From: Leptospira fluminis
GTDB lineage: Bacteria; Spirochaetota; Leptospiria; Leptospirales; Leptospiraceae
Length of the DNA: 64,000 nt
Direction: 5' to 3'
Assembly: GCF_004771275.1 (NCBI RefSeq)
Contig: NZ_RQEV01000010.1
Location: 62,001-126,000, forward strand
The notes beneath the pieces were generated by a model, which made no database searches, was not told the origin of the DNA, and saw only the letters and a program-made list of their open reading frames with translations. The translations under genes were made by a program, and so were the position numbers. This document shows, in pieces, positions 8,236-18,243 of this stretch. Positions within the stretch are counted from its first letter, which is position 1. Each line of letters begins with the position of its first letter.

Positions 8236-10074
8236 TCAGTTCAGAGGAGAATATTTAAGCACAGAGGAATAAGTCGGCAGCGCGGTTTTCGTTTTCTTAC
8301 TCGAGTTCAGTAGGTCCGACTTGTTCTCCTCCAACCACCACAAATGGTTGGCTCCGTTTTCGCCGCTGTATTTTCCGAGCGGGTTTGCCGGAAAACCGAA
8401 TCGGTTCCAGTACAGCAACCGTGTCGACTTGGTGTTCCAGAGGAGAACGTACGGTACCTCCTTGGTTAGAGCCTTGTCGATTTTCCTAAGAATCTCGCTG
8501 CGCCTTTTGACGTCGAACTCGGTCTTTTGCTCCTGGATCAATTTATCCACTTCCTGACTTTTGAATCCCGCCAAATTATTTTGGCCGTTCTCGTCCGCAT
8601 ACTTTGAGAACCACATCGGTTCCGGATCCGGAAACAAACCGCCTCCCCAAGCCGCCCAGGTCATATCGAAATCGTATTTGTCCATACGGGAACTCCATTC
8701 GGCCAGATCCGTAAAATCGATCGCCGCTTGGATACCCAGTTCCTTGGCCCTCTCGATAAAGACCGTGAAATATTTTTCGGTTCCTTTGTCCCGATCCAAT
8801 ATGGAGAATTTGAACTCCTTACCGTTCTTTTCCAAGATTCCCTTCGCATTCGGTTTCCAACCTGCGTCGGATAACAATTTACGGGCTTTGGCAGGATCGT
8901 ATTCGATAGGAGGATTCGGAGCGGTATTGGGAGGCCATACTCCGGTATAATACGCATCGGTAAGGTCATACTCGTTGAACGCGAGTTTTTCGACCAACAA
9001 TTTGCGATCCACGAGGTGGGCGATCGCCTTACGCACTCGGACATCGTCGAAAGGAGGTCTTCGCATATTAAAAACCCATCCTTGAAAACCGATGGGTTTG
9101 TCGTTGTAGACCTTTTGCTTAATTATATAATTCTTATCGAAGGCCTCTCCTATGGCTTCCTTCACCCAGGTATACGCCTTATATACGGGATAAATATCTA
9201 TATCCCCTTTTTTGAAAGCTTGAAAAGCGACGGCTTCCTCGGTATATACCTTGAACAAAAGAACGTCGAAATTATCGCTGCCCTTATAAAAAGGATAAGC
9301 ACGCATCCAGTAATCCCCCCGTCTTTTCAAACGGATATATCTTCCCTTCTTGGCGGATAGAAGTTCGTACGGGCCCGAAACGACGGGAAATTCGAAATTC
9401 TCCTTATTGAAGTCCTTTCCCTGGAAATGGTGTTCGGGAAGAATGAACAAGGAATGGGCGACCGTCTCGAAGTTGGACCAGTGAATTTCCTTCTGCGTAA
9501 ACTCCACCTCGAATTCGCCGATCACTTTCGGCTTCTCGAAACGGGCAAGACCGATCCTAAAAACCGCGGTGTTGTTATCCTTACTCATCAAGGTATCGTA
9601 GGTAAAGACCACGTCTTTTGCGGTAACAGGTTTCCCGTCGGACCATTTCGCGTTTTTGTCTATCGTGAAAGTGAACTTTTTTTTGTCCGGGGAAATTTTC
9701 CAGGAACTTGCCAGGTGCGGTATAGGTTCCAAAGAGATCGGATGATAATCCAACAAGGGTTCGTACATCGTCTGGAAAATTTCCGCAGTGGTGGAAAACT
9801 GTTCCAGATAATAATTCAGAGATTTCGGGAACTGGTGGCTATAGATCCGTAAAGTTCCGCCTTTTTTCGCGTTAGGCGAAACCATGGGATTCGGAGTTCT
9901 CAGGGACTCGGGAATGGAACTTAAAGCGCCTTCCCAGGGTTGATCCTTGACTACCGTTCCGTTGTCGGATTCCTCTTTTTCACCGCAGCTTAAAACGCCC
10001 CCGATACAAACCAGGACCGCCAAGAATAAGATCGAATTCCGGATTTTTTTGCCGCCTTTCCTTTCCCGTTTCAA
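8236..10074 (-). CDS. ABC transporter substrate-binding lipoprotein, peptide/nickel family 5 (OppA-like)
   Basis: A 612-residue extracellular solute-binding family 5 protein. The N terminus is a lipoprotein signal (KRERKGGKK, a hydrophobic stretch, then LSCGEKE with the lipidated cysteine near residue 30). The mature part contains family hallmarks: LEPIPHLASSWKISPDKKKFTFTIDKNAKWSDGKPVTAKDVVFTYD, and later RVRKAIAHLVDR. It should bind peptides or similar ligands at the outer face of the inner membrane. No permease or ATPase genes are adjacent; its only operon partner is the kinase-fold gene 3 bases downstream. Confidence 0.92.
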   Translation of the reverse strand: MKRERKGGKKIRNSILFLAVLVCIGGVLSCGEKEESDNGTVVKDQPWEGALSSIPESLRTPNPMVSPNAKKGGTLRIYSHQFPKSLNYYLEQFSTTAEIFQTMYEPLLDYHPISLEPIPHLASSWKISPDKKKFTFTIDKNAKWSDGKPVTAKDVVFTYDTLMSKDNNTAVFRIGLARFEKPKVIGEFEVEFTQKEIHWSNFETVAHSLFILPEHHFQGKDFNKENFEFPVVSGPYELLSAKKGRYIRLKRRGDYWMRAYPFYKGSDNFDVLLFKVYTEEAVAFQAFKKGDIDIYPVYKAYTWVKEAIGEAFDKNYIIKQKVYNDKPIGFQGWVFNMRRPPFDDVRVRKAIAHLVDRKLLVEKLAFNEYDLTDAYYTGVWPPNTAPNPPIEYDPAKARKLLSDAGWKPNAKGILEKNGKEFKFSILDRDKGTEKYFTVFIERAKELGIQAAIDFTDLAEWSSRMDKYDFDMTWAAWGGGLFPDPEPMWFSKYADENGQNNLAGFKSQEVDKLIQEQKTEFDVKRRSEILRKIDKALTKEVPYVLLWNTKSTRLLYWNRFGFPANPLGKYSGENGANHLWWLEENKSDLLNSSKKTKTALPTYSSVLKYSPLN

Positions 10075-10165
10075 TGTGCACCTCGTCCTAAAAGAATTTC
10101 CGAGAAGGTCATTTCGGGCAAACCCAATACGGAAATTTCGGAGGGATTTTTCGGGCCTTAAAAAC

Positions 10166-12190
10166 CTATTTTACTCTGTGCGCAAATACCACGTCGGGAA
10201 TTCTTTTCAGGTTTCCGAGAATTTCCTTTAATTGGTCCAAGTGCTCGACTTCGATCATAAATCTCGCCATAAGAGTGTCCTTTTGAACGGTGGAAGCCCC
10301 CGCTTCCAGAATATTCGTCTGGGTTCCGGATATGCTTTTTACCATCTCCAAATAAATTCCCTGACGATCCCGGGCCTTGACTTCCACCCGAACGGGCACG
10401 GGCTCGGTTTGGCCGTAATCCCAATCCACCGAGATCATCCGGAGCTGTTCTTCCTCTCTTTGTTTCATTGCCACGCTGCAATTTTTCTTATGAACGGAGA
10501 CTCCCCGTCCGCGCGTCACGAATCCTATGATCTGGTCTCCGGGCAAAGGGGAACAACATCCGGAGAGTCTGACGGGAATATCTCGGAGTCCGGCCACGAG
10601 CACCCTTCCCTGAACGGCTTGCCCCTGTTTTTGGCTTTTATCGTGGGAAGGCTTGCGCTTTAACTCCTCGAGGACATCCGCGTTTAACGTAAGTTCTGCC
10701 GCGCTTTCCGCTCCCTGTTCCAGATCTTTACGGGTCTCCTCCCTCAGCTTGCGGAAGTAGGCTCTCAGTTTTTGTCTCGCGGAAGTCGTCCTTACGATCC
10801 GTAGCCAGATGGGGGAAGGTTTGGAACGTTTGTCAACGACGACTTCGACCTGATCCCCGCTCCGCAACTCCGTTCGCAAAGGAATCATCCTACTGTTGAT
10901 TTTTGCTCCCTTGCAATGCAGACCTACGTCCGTATGAATCCGAAAAGCGAAGTCCAACACGGTTGCTCCTTTCGGGAGCTGAATGATTTCCCCTTTCGGA
11001 GTAAAAACGAATACCTCGTCCTCGTGGAGATCGTATTTCAGCTCCTCCAAAAATTCCTTAGGATCCAAGGCGGAGTCCTGCCATGATTGGAGAACTTCCA
11101 ACCATTTTACGGTTAGGTGACGCTCGTTCGCGTGAGCTTTTCCTTCCTTGTATACCCAATGTGCCGCGATACCGAATTCCGCGATCGCATTCATCTCGGT
11201 CGTCCGAATCTGCACTTCCAAAGGCTTTCCGTCCGGGCCGATAACGGTAGTATGCAAGGATTGGTACATATTCGTCTTAGGCGTAGCGATATAATCCTTG
11301 AACCTACCCGGAACGGGAGTCCAGAGAGTGTGGACGATTCCTAAGACCCCGTAACAGTCCTTGATCTCGTCGGTAATGATACGGATCGCGCGCAAATCGA
11401 AGATTTCGTCGAACGTCTTCTCCTTGGTTTTCATTTTCCTATAGATGGAAAAGAAATGTTTCGCCCTACCCTCTACTTGGGCGTTGATGTTGATCTCCGC
11501 CAATCGCTGCTTCAGAATGAGCTGGAGTTTATCTATGTATTCCTCCCGCTCCGATTTTTTTACGTTGATTCTCTTTTTAATATCCTGATATTCTTCAGGA
11601 TATATGACCTGGAAGGCAAGATCCTCCAATTCCGATTTTACTTTATAAATACCTAATCTTCCCGCAATCGGCGCGTATAAGGATAACGTCTCGTTGGCTA
11701 TCCTTCTCTGTTTTTCGGGAGGCTGAAAGGAAAGAGTCCTCATATTATGGGTCTTATCCGCCAGTTTGATCAAAATGACCCGTATGTCCTGGATAGTGGC
11801 GATAATGATTTTCCTGATATTTTCCGCAGCTTCCGTCTCTCTGGACTGACTTTTGATTTCGGATATTTTCGTGACGCCTTCCACCAATTGAGTGATCTCA
11901 GTGCCGAAATCCCGAACCATATCGGAGCGGGAATAAACCGTATCCTCGATCACGTCGTGAAGTAGACCTGCCGAAATCACTTTTTCGTCCAATCCCAACT
12001 CGTAGAGAATATAACCCACTTGTAGCGGGTGCACTACATAAGGTTCGCCCGATAAACGAAATTGTCCCTGGTGCGCGTCGTCGGAAATTTTGTAGGCCCT
12101 CTCCACCAACTCGAGGGCTTCCGGACCCAAGCGATCTCGAACCGCTTCGAATAGCATTTCCTTGGTAGCGGGAGCTTTTATAAATCCCAT
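10166..12190 (-). CDS. rel: Bifunctional (p)ppGpp synthetase/hydrolase
   Basis: A 674-residue RelA/SpoT homologue that makes and degrades the stringent-response alarmone. The hydrolase HD domain is intact (H54, then HDVIED at 78-83). The synthetase domain includes IFDLRAIRIIT, YIATPKTNMYQSLHTT and EVQIRT. A TGS domain (VFTPKGEIIQLPKGATVLDFAFRIHTDVG) and a C-terminal ACT domain ending in EILGNLKRIPDV follow. Because the hydrolase motif is complete, a bifunctional Rel type is more likely than a synthetase-only RelA. It overlaps the 3' end of nadC by 13 bases and is likely co-transcribed with it. Confidence 0.96.
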   Translation of the reverse strand: MGFIKAPATKEMLFEAVRDRLGPEALELVERAYKISDDAHQGQFRLSGEPYVVHPLQVGYILYELGLDEKVISAGLLHDVIEDTVYSRSDMVRDFGTEITQLVEGVTKISEIKSQSRETEAAENIRKIIIATIQDIRVILIKLADKTHNMRTLSFQPPEKQRRIANETLSLYAPIAGRLGIYKVKSELEDLAFQVIYPEEYQDIKKRINVKKSEREEYIDKLQLILKQRLAEININAQVEGRAKHFFSIYRKMKTKEKTFDEIFDLRAIRIITDEIKDCYGVLGIVHTLWTPVPGRFKDYIATPKTNMYQSLHTTVIGPDGKPLEVQIRTTEMNAIAEFGIAAHWVYKEGKAHANERHLTVKWLEVLQSWQDSALDPKEFLEELKYDLHEDEVFVFTPKGEIIQLPKGATVLDFAFRIHTDVGLHCKGAKINSRMIPLRTELRSGDQVEVVVDKRSKPSPIWLRIVRTTSARQKLRAYFRKLREETRKDLEQGAESAAELTLNADVLEELKRKPSHDKSQKQGQAVQGRVLVAGLRDIPVRLSGCCSPLPGDQIIGFVTRGRGVSVHKKNCSVAMKQREEEQLRMISVDWDYGQTEPVPVRVEVKARDRQGIYLEMVKSISGTQTNILEAGASTVQKDTLMARFMIEVEHLDQLKEILGNLKRIPDVVFAHRVK

Positions 12191-13068
12191 GAATGATCCG
12201 TCCGTATGTCCAAACCTAAATCCAGAAAACGCGTCGTATGGGTCAAATATCCCATGCTAACGCCTACTCCGTCGAATCCGGACAAAGCCTCCAATTTTTC
12301 GGGGGTGATTCGTCCCGAGCATTCGATACGTATTCGAGGTTTTTCGCTTCGAGCGATTTCGATCGCCTTTTTCGTATCTTCCAAATTGAAATTATCCAAC
12401 AGGAGAACGTCGGGATCCGCCTTTAATGCATCGTCCAACTGGTCTAAAGAATCTATCTCCAGTTCCACCAACCGTCCCGGAAACCGATCCCTGATTTTTT
12501 TTACGGGAATGGAAGCGTGTTCGAATAGTACAAGATGGTTGTCCTTGATCATGGCCATTTCGGACAAGTTGAGTCTATGATTGGAGCCGCCGCCGCAATA
12601 CACCGCGTATTTGGCGAGCTTTCTGTAACCGGGAAGGGTTTTGCGGGTGTCCAAGATCATCAGACCTCGATTGCCGAAGCGGTCCACGACCTTAGCCGTC
12701 TCCGTCGCAATCCCGGAAAGGTATTGGAGAAAATTCAAAAGAATTCGTTCGATTCTGAGTAGGACGAGTAAGCTACCCTGCAATTCGGCGATGGTGTCGC
12801 CCGTTTTAAATCGCTCTCCGTCCCGAAAAAAAAATTTGGAGTCAAGATCCTCTTGTGATAGGGAACGAAGGGCTTCCAAGACTCCGCTTCCGCATAGAAT
12901 TCCCTCTTCTCGGGCATTCAAATAAGCGGAGGTTTTTTTATCGGGGGGAAAAAGAGAAACCGAAGTGATATCTTCTTCGGGACAGTCTTCTTCCCAGGCC
13001 ATTTTAACCAAGGGATAGTAGTCCTCGGTAAAAAGCTGGGAAACAGGCGTTGTGTAAGCCCTCTTCAC
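12178..13068 (-). CDS. nadC: Nicotinate-nucleotide pyrophosphorylase (carboxylating)
   Basis: A 296-residue quinolinate phosphoribosyltransferase that makes nicotinate mononucleotide from quinolinate and PRPP in NAD synthesis. Family motifs include LDTRKTLPGYRKLAKYAVYCGGGSNHR, IKDNHL, a substrate-binding ELEIDSLDQ and the closing GVGVSMGYLTH. The start is GTG at 13068, with a weak ribosome-binding site. It is the first gene of a pair with rel, overlapping it by 13 bases. The promoter probably lies just upstream, before the terminator of the LysM lipoprotein gene. Confidence 0.96.
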   Translation of the reverse strand: MKRAYTTPVSQLFTEDYYPLVKMAWEEDCPEEDITSVSLFPPDKKTSAYLNAREEGILCGSGVLEALRSLSQEDLDSKFFFRDGERFKTGDTIAELQGSLLVLLRIERILLNFLQYLSGIATETAKVVDRFGNRGLMILDTRKTLPGYRKLAKYAVYCGGGSNHRLNLSEMAMIKDNHLVLFEHASIPVKKIRDRFPGRLVELEIDSLDQLDDALKADPDVLLLDNFNLEDTKKAIEIARSEKPRIRIECSGRITPEKLEALSGFDGVGVSMGYLTHTTRFLDLGLDIRTDHSWDL

Positions 13069-13141
13069 AGTGACACCATTACTAAAAAGTCTGACTCCTC
13101 TTCGGATCGAATCAAGCGGAATTCCTGGTTTTGTATTCTAT

Positions 13142-13175
13142 AAAAAGAAAAGCCCGATCCAAACCGGTTCGGGCT
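13142..13175 (-). terminator. Rho-independent terminator of the LysM lipoprotein gene
   Basis: Stem AGCCCGA (13151-13157) with TCGGGCT (13169-13175), followed on the minus strand by TTTTCTTTTTA. It lies about 45 bases after the lipoprotein stop codon. Confidence 0.8.
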
Positions 13176-13220
13176 ATTCCATTGATAGGAATCGAAATAG
13201 GAGTTTGCTAAAACCTAAGA

Positions 13221-15041
13221 CTATTTTCCTTGTTTAGACTCTTCCCCGGAAGCGGAAGGTTGAGTCGTATGCTCTCCTTCTCCCGTCGGTTCCGTTTCCG
13301 ATTGCTCTTCTTCGGAAGGAGCAGGCGCCTGTTGTCCTTCATCGTGTTGTGGAGAAGGCTGAGTATGCTCTTCGTGCTGAGGGGCAGGGGTCTGCTGGCC
13401 TTCGGTAGAAGGTTGTTGTTGGTGCTGTTCTTCCGGTGCAGTCTGTTGTTGCGGAGCAGTGTGCTCTTCCTGAGGATTCGACTGCTGTTGCGGCTCATCC
13501 GTATGAGCTTCGCTGGAAGAAGGTTCTTCTTTTTTCTTCTTATCGTCGGTAACAGCTTCTACCTCTTCACTGCCTGTTGGTTTCTTTTTCACCTTTTTAG
13601 GATCGAATTTTGTAGATCCTTTTCTCGGCGGGATCAAAAGAACTTGTTTAGGATAAATCAGGCTTGGATTTTTGATTTTGCCGCGGTTGGCGTCGTAGAT
13701 TCTTTTCCAGAGACGACCCGTTCCATAATGCTGTTTGTAGGAGGAGATTCTCCAAAGACAATCCGCAGGTACTCTTTTTCGTACGACATATTTTTTCCAA
13801 CCTTCCGGAAGCTCACCGGAAGCGGAAGATCCTGAAGAAGAGGAAGTAGTGGTCTTATCGCCGGACTTCGTTCTGGTCTTATCCGTTTTGCCCGCCGTTC
13901 CTTCTGTAGAAGTTTCTCCGTCGGCAGACCCTGTCCTACCGGCAACGGCAGCTCCGGAACGAATCCGCTCTGCGATATCGTCGGATTGGTCCACTACGAT
14001 TCTAGAAAGCCGGATCGCTTCCTCGGAACGGCTAATGGAATCCTCATATTTTTCGGAAGTATAGAATTCTTCTGCGGCAGCTAAAGATTCGTCGGCCGCT
14101 TTTAAATTTTCATCCGCTCTTTGGTAGGAAGTTTGAATATCCTTGCTGGAACTTACTTTCGACTGGTCGATTCCGGCAAGTTTATCCTTTGCTTTTGTGA
14201 TGCTTTCCTTCGCTTCTTCTTTTTTCTTGGAAGCATAGGACTGGATGTTTCTTGCTACAAGTTCGTTGGATTTTTTACGAAGTTCTTCGACGTCGGCGTA
14301 TCCTTCTTTGATCTTTCCTTCATCGATTTTCGATTTAGCGGCATTGAGACGGTCTCTTGTCTGTCCGACCTCGGGGTCCTGCCCGCCTGCATAACGATCC
14401 GCTTCGTTCAGGTTTTTTTCGATGTCGGAAAGCGAATCGATCAGTTGTTGCTTTTGGGAAAGCGCTAATGACTTCGCATCCTGAGCGGATTTTTTGGAAT
14501 CTAGATACTTCTTGTTGCTCTGCTCGAACTGTTCGAAAGCGGCCAATCTAGTCTTGAGCTTCGTATCGTCCCCGGATTCCTTAGGATAAGATTCCAGAGC
14601 ACGATCCGCGTTGTCCCTCAAGCTATCGCCCTCTTTCCTGAGTTCGATCGCATTATTGTAAGGCTCGCTTGCCAACTGGGAAGCAAATGCCTCGTCCGCT
14701 TCTTCGATTGCAGAAGAAGCCTGTTTTTTGGATTCTTCTGTCAAGGAAGGAAAGGATTTTTCCTGCGCATCTAATGCCTTCGCTCTGGCATACACTGCGC
14801 TCTTCTTGGTTTCTCCTAAATCTTCGTTAGAAGCTTTTTCATGCGCGGCAAAAAGGCTTTTTTTAGCTTCCTCGTATTCACCGGAAGCGTATTTTTCGGC
14901 GCCAGCCTCTCTAGCCTTCGTAATCGCAGACTTTGCTTCCGCAAGTTCTCGTACGGGAAGCTCGGAGCCACAGGCGACTAAAAAAACCAGAATCCCAAGC
15001 GGGATCAGGAATCGAAAAGATCGAACTCGTAAGAATTTCAT
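13221..15041 (-). CDS. LysM-domain lipoprotein with helical repeats and a low-complexity tail
   Basis: A 606-residue envelope protein. A signal ending LVACGSE gives a lipidated cysteine at about residue 25. Residues ~30-350 are Ala/Lys/Glu-rich helices that look like repeated antiparallel coiled-coil or TPR-like units (EYEEAKKSLFAAHEKAS, YEDSISRSEEAIRLSR). A LysM-like domain follows at ~418-475 (YVVRKRVPADCLWRISSYKQHYGTGRLWKRIYDANRGKI), expected to hold peptidoglycan. The last ~115 residues are rich in Q, E, P, T and H. It probably tethers an outer or inner membrane lipid anchor to the cell wall. A terminator follows the gene. Confidence 0.85.
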   Translation of the reverse strand: MKFLRVRSFRFLIPLGILVFLVACGSELPVRELAEAKSAITKAREAGAEKYASGEYEEAKKSLFAAHEKASNEDLGETKKSAVYARAKALDAQEKSFPSLTEESKKQASSAIEEADEAFASQLASEPYNNAIELRKEGDSLRDNADRALESYPKESGDDTKLKTRLAAFEQFEQSNKKYLDSKKSAQDAKSLALSQKQQLIDSLSDIEKNLNEADRYAGGQDPEVGQTRDRLNAAKSKIDEGKIKEGYADVEELRKKSNELVARNIQSYASKKKEEAKESITKAKDKLAGIDQSKVSSSKDIQTSYQRADENLKAADESLAAAEEFYTSEKYEDSISRSEEAIRLSRIVVDQSDDIAERIRSGAAVAGRTGSADGETSTEGTAGKTDKTRTKSGDKTTTSSSSGSSASGELPEGWKKYVVRKRVPADCLWRISSYKQHYGTGRLWKRIYDANRGKIKNPSLIYPKQVLLIPPRKGSTKFDPKKVKKKPTGSEEVEAVTDDKKKKEEPSSSEAHTDEPQQQSNPQEEHTAPQQQTAPEEQHQQQPSTEGQQTPAPQHEEHTQPSPQHDEGQQAPAPSEEEQSETEPTGEGEHTTQPSASGEESKQGK

Positions 15042-15089
15042 GTATTTTGCACCAGCCTGGAAGAATTCGGTTTTTATCTATCTAAGGCT

Positions 15090-15425
15090 TTATTTAAAAG
15101 CGCTGACAGCGTCGGCTTCGTTATCGAAAATCTCGAAGAAGGATGTCAATTTCGTAAGTTCGAAAACCTTACGAACGGATCCCGCAACGTTGATGATCTT
15201 AAGCCCGCCCTGATATTTCTTGAGGTTTGAGAGGCTGGAAATCAAAGCACCAATTCCGGAGGAGTCGATATAGGAGACTTTTTCCAAGTTGATGATCGTG
15301 TAATATTTCTGCTCCTCAATGAGCTTAGCGATCACATCCTTGATTTCGGGGGCATTATATAGATCGATTTCGCCGTTGATGTCCAGAATTACGATGTTAC
15401 CGCTTTCCCTTCTGGTGATTTCCAT
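15090..15425 (-). CDS. STAS-domain anti-sigma factor antagonist
   Basis: A 111-residue single-domain STAS protein of the SpoIIAA/RsbV type. It has the expected order of beta strands and the phosphorylation motif YIDSSGIGAL, with the target serine at 55 or 56. Such proteins, when unphosphorylated, bind an anti-sigma factor kinase and free the sigma factor. No kinase or sigma factor is adjacent. A candidate phosphatase for this kind of partner switch is the response regulator-PP2C protein at 34160-35263, but that link is only inference. It lies between tgt and the LysM lipoprotein gene on the same strand. Confidence 0.92.
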   Translation of the reverse strand: MEITRRESGNIVILDINGEIDLYNAPEIKDVIAKLIEEQKYYTIINLEKVSYIDSSGIGALISSLSNLKKYQGGLKIINVAGSVRKVFELTKLTSFFEIFDNEADAVSAFK

Positions 15426-15494
15426 AAAAAATCAGCAACTCCTTATTGTCTCTTTTTGAACCAACCTACTATAGGGGGGCCAAACTCTATATAG

Positions 15495-16619
15495 TCAACG
15501 AGAAATTTCCGGTCTTTCGTACAAAATTTTCCATTTAGTGAAAAACTCGTCGAATTTCCCGACTTGGATCGAGCTTCTCAGCTCGGACATGAATTTTTTC
15601 ATAAAACTTAGATTATGAAAAGTGCTAAGCGAAAAGGCGGTTAGCTCCTTCACATGATGGAGGTGCCTTAAGTAGCCGATGCTGTATCGTTTGCAGACTT
15701 TACATTCGCATTCGGTATCCAGAGGTTCATCCGAAAACTTCCACTTTTCGTTTCGTAAATTGATTTTTCCCTTTGAAGTGAAGACCTGGCCGTTTCTCGC
15801 ATTTCTGGTCGGTAAAACGCAATCGAACATATCCACGCCGTTCCGCACGCCTTCCAAAATATCCGGAACCGTACCTACGCCCATGAGATAAAGGGGTCGA
15901 TTTCGATCCGTAAAACGGGAAATTCCCTCGAGAGTACGGATAAAATCGGGCCTAGGCTCACCTACGGAAAGTCCACCGATCGCGATTCCCGAAAAAGGAA
16001 GAGAGTTCAGGACCCCTAAACTTTCCAATCTCAGATCCAAATTCGTCCCGCCCTGTACGATTCCGAACAAATGCTGTCCGTTCGTACGCTTTTGCCAATG
16101 ATTTACGGCCACTTCCGCCCAACGGTGGGTCCGGTCCAAAGACTCTCGGATCCGAACCAAACTTGCATCTCCGGGGGGGCAATCATCCAGCACCATCATG
16201 ATATCCGAACCGATGACCCTTTGGATATCTATGACCTTTTCCGGAGTAAACGTATGAGGACTCCCGTCTATGTGGGAACGAAATTGAACTCCGTCTCTTT
16301 CAAATTTGAAAAGCGAATTTAGACTAAAAACCTGAAATCCGCCGCTGTCGGTAAGCAAAGCCCTTCTGTACGAGATAAAATTTTTCAATCCTCCAAAGCG
16401 CTCCAGAACTTCCATTCCGGGACGAAGGTAGAGATGGTAGGTGTTTCCGAGAATAAGATCGAAACCGAGTTCGTCGATATCGCCGGAATCCAGAGATTTC
16501 ACTGCACCTCTTGTTCCGACAGGCATGAAAACCGGAGTTTCGATTTCTATCCCGTTTAGGAGTAAAGTTCCGGTTCGGGCTTGCGAATGAGGGTCTCGGG
16601 TTTTTTCCCGAAAAATCAT
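15495..16619 (-). CDS. tgt: tRNA-guanine (queuine/preQ1) transglycosylase
   Basis: Exchanges guanine 34 of GUN-anticodon tRNAs for preQ1 during queuosine synthesis. The catalytic core includes [13 protein letters not shown], the active-site region [12 protein letters not shown] and IALGG-type [10 protein letters not shown]. The zinc site is [24 protein letters not shown] start it at ATG 16619, which forms an ATGA overlap with the upstream fur-family stop and gives 374 residues, the family's normal size. A longer frame from 16649 adds ten residues inside the upstream gene. It is probably translationally coupled to that regulator. Confidence 0.96.
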   Translation of the reverse strand: MIFREKTRDPHSQARTGTLLLNGIEIETPVFMPVGTRGAVKSLDSGDIDELGFDLILGNTYHLYLRPGMEVLERFGGLKNFISYRRALLTDSGGFQVFSLNSLFKFERDGVQFRSHIDGSPHTFTPEKVIDIQRVIGSDIMMVLDDCPPGDASLVRIRESLDRTHRWAEVAVNHWQKRTNGQHLFGIVQGGTNLDLRLESLGVLNSLPFSGIAIGGLSVGEPRPDFIRTLEGISRFTDRNRPLYLMGVGTVPDILEGVRNGVDMFDCVLPTRNARNGQVFTSKGKINLRNEKWKFSDEPLDTECECKVCKRYSIGYLRHLHHVKELTAFSLSTFHNLSFMKKFMSELRSSIQVGKFDEFFTKWKILYERPEISR

Positions 16620-17128
16620 TTTCTCCGAGGACAATTCGGATCCAGACAACTTCCGTAGATATTCAGGCTATGGCCGGTGATTTTAAAACCGTTTGCAGCC
16701 GCGGCTTGTTCCTGCAATTGTTCGATTCTTTCATCCATGAATTCCACGATCCTTCCGCAGTCGACGCAGATGATGTGGTCGTGGTGACTATGACCGATGA
16801 TGTGTTCGTAATATTTATAGTCTTGGCCGAAATTGTGTTCCTGCAGGAGTTTGGCTTCCACCATAATCGATAAGATCCGATAGATCGTGGCCTTGGATAT
16901 TTTATCCCTTTGATCTTTAAATTCTTCTAAAAGACTTTCCGCAGTGAAGTGATTGTGTAAGGAAAAAATACGTTCCGCAACAAGCATCCGCTGGTTCGTT
17001 ATCTTCAATCCTTTCTTTTGGAGATAATCCGAGAAAGTTTTGATCTCCATGCGGACAGATTCATCCACGGTTTTTAGAATTTCGGCTTCCTTATCCTTAT
17101 TCATCTCTTGCTGGATCGTATCGATCAA
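16616..17128 (-). CDS. Fur-family metalloregulator
   Basis: A Fur-superfamily repressor of about 160-170 residues. A winged helix ([47 protein letters not shown]) is followed by a His-rich metal-binding segment [23 protein letters not shown] second Cys pair, CLDPNC, probably completes a structural zinc site. It fits Fur as well as PerR or Zur, and the regulated metal is undecided. Its start is uncertain: the longest frame begins at TTG 17128, an ATG lies at 17104, and neither has a strong ribosome-binding site. The N-terminal extension of about 25 residues is longer than usual. Confidence 0.88.
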   Translation of the reverse strand: MIDTIQQEMNKDKEAEILKTVDESVRMEIKTFSDYLQKKGLKITNQRMLVAERIFSLHNHFTAESLLEEFKDQRDKISKATIYRILSIMVEAKLLQEHNFGQDYKYYEHIIGHSHHDHIICVDCGRIVEFMDERIEQLQEQAAAANGFKITGHSLNIYGSCLDPNCPRRK

Positions 17129-17354
17129 AGGTTCTTACGTTGGGTTCGAAAATGCGAGTCACTTCCGGTCTTTCCGTATTAAAACAGATATAGAATATCC
17201 GGCAAGCATTTTAGATACCGGAACCTTTGAGCTTTGTTAAGTGTAGGAAAGCGATCACTCCAATTCAGTGCCTCTTTTGGAGGAAAGAATTGATGAGAGT
17301 CAATTTGACGGAATGTGGTTTCGGCGAGACTAGGAGTTGCTAGGTTTTTTTTTG

Positions 17355-17591
17355 GGCGGCCCCCACCCTGGTTCGGGTGGAGGTGGTGGGCTCGTGGGCC
17401 AATTGTCGCCGATTTCCCTATCACAAAATCGAAATCTCCACAACTCCTTTTTTCCGTCCGTTCTTCCGGGGACCTCCTACAACAATTCGGTAAAAAACAG
17501 TCTTGTAGAATCGGCGCAATTCTGATAACTGTCCGAAATCATTGCAGTCGGGGTACCACCGCTCCAGCCCCCGCCCAGTGAGGGTGGGGAC
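17355..17591. repeat. Palindromic intergenic element, copy R1
   Basis: One of five related elements in the window. The left end GGCCCCCACCCTGG plus GGGCTCGTGGGCC and the right end GGGGTACCACC...AGGGTGGGGAC match copies R3 and R4. The interior, including TTCTGATAACTGTCC, matches R2 best. The central palindrome is half decayed (only ACCTCCTACA is intact). The element ends 6 bases after the LptE-like gene's stop codon. Bases 17129-17354 upstream of the Fur-family gene hold its promoter region and nothing else that I recognise. Confidence 0.85.
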
Positions 17592-17597
17592 CAAACA

Positions 17598-18152
17598 TTA
17601 ATCATCGATCTTCCCCGAAATCGAATAATACCAAGCTCTCTCTAACTCTTCGGAAATCCGAATGGAAAGAATCCGAAGCGCCCTAGACTGCGCTTGCGCT
17701 TCCGTTTCCAAGTATCCTACTTGATCGGAATAAATCACCCTCGCAGGAATTTCATCCCTCTCCAAACGGATCCTCTCCCCTCCGGCCTTTTGCAATTCTA
17801 CTTTGCAAATAATGAGCATCTCTTTACTGAGCAATTGACCGCCTTGGTCGAGTAGCACTCCTACTTGTTGGTAGTGGGAAATCTCACCGTAGATTCTATA
17901 CGCCGCTTGCGATTTGTCACGAGTTTGGATAAATCTCCCCCGGTTATTGATCTCCTGCTTCACTAGATCCGTGAGCTGGGTCTGCAAAGCGATCCCGTAG
18001 GAATTGTTCCGAAAATTCTGCACATAAACGGTACGTTGCGAATCCGGAATCGGAACTCCGTCTATTTTCGGAGGATTCCCCGGCTCCCGATGAAAGACGG
18101 TGCAACCAGGTAAAAAAAATCCGAGCAGCAAAGTAAAAATAAGAAAACGCAT
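17598..18152 (-). CDS. LptE-like LPS-assembly lipoprotein
   Basis: A 184-residue putative lipoprotein with signal MRFLIFTLLLGFFLPGC, lipidated at residue 17. The mature part resembles LptE: VYVQNFRNNSYGIALQTQLTDLVKQEINNRG followed by AAYRIYGEISHYQQVGV, the pattern of a strand pair and helix seen in the LPS-assembly plug protein. LptE partners LptD in the outer membrane to insert lipopolysaccharide. I reject the longer frame (to 18452), which would run through the divergent M23 gene and lacks a leader. The gene is divergent from that peptidase with 91 bases between starts, and repeat R1 abuts its 3' end. Confidence 0.72.
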   Translation of the reverse strand: MRFLIFTLLLGFFLPGCTVFHREPGNPPKIDGVPIPDSQRTVYVQNFRNNSYGIALQTQLTDLVKQEINNRGRFIQTRDKSQAAYRIYGEISHYQQVGVLLDQGGQLLSKEMLIICKVELQKAGGERIRLERDEIPARVIYSDQVGYLETEAQAQSRALRILSIRISEELERAWYYSISGKIDD

Positions 18153-18243
18153 ATCTTTCAGGCTGATTCCGTCCTCTTCTAGGGCAAGAAAATTCCCGGA
18201 TTCCTGCTTTACATTTCGAAGGAGAGAAACTAAGAATTCGCAA

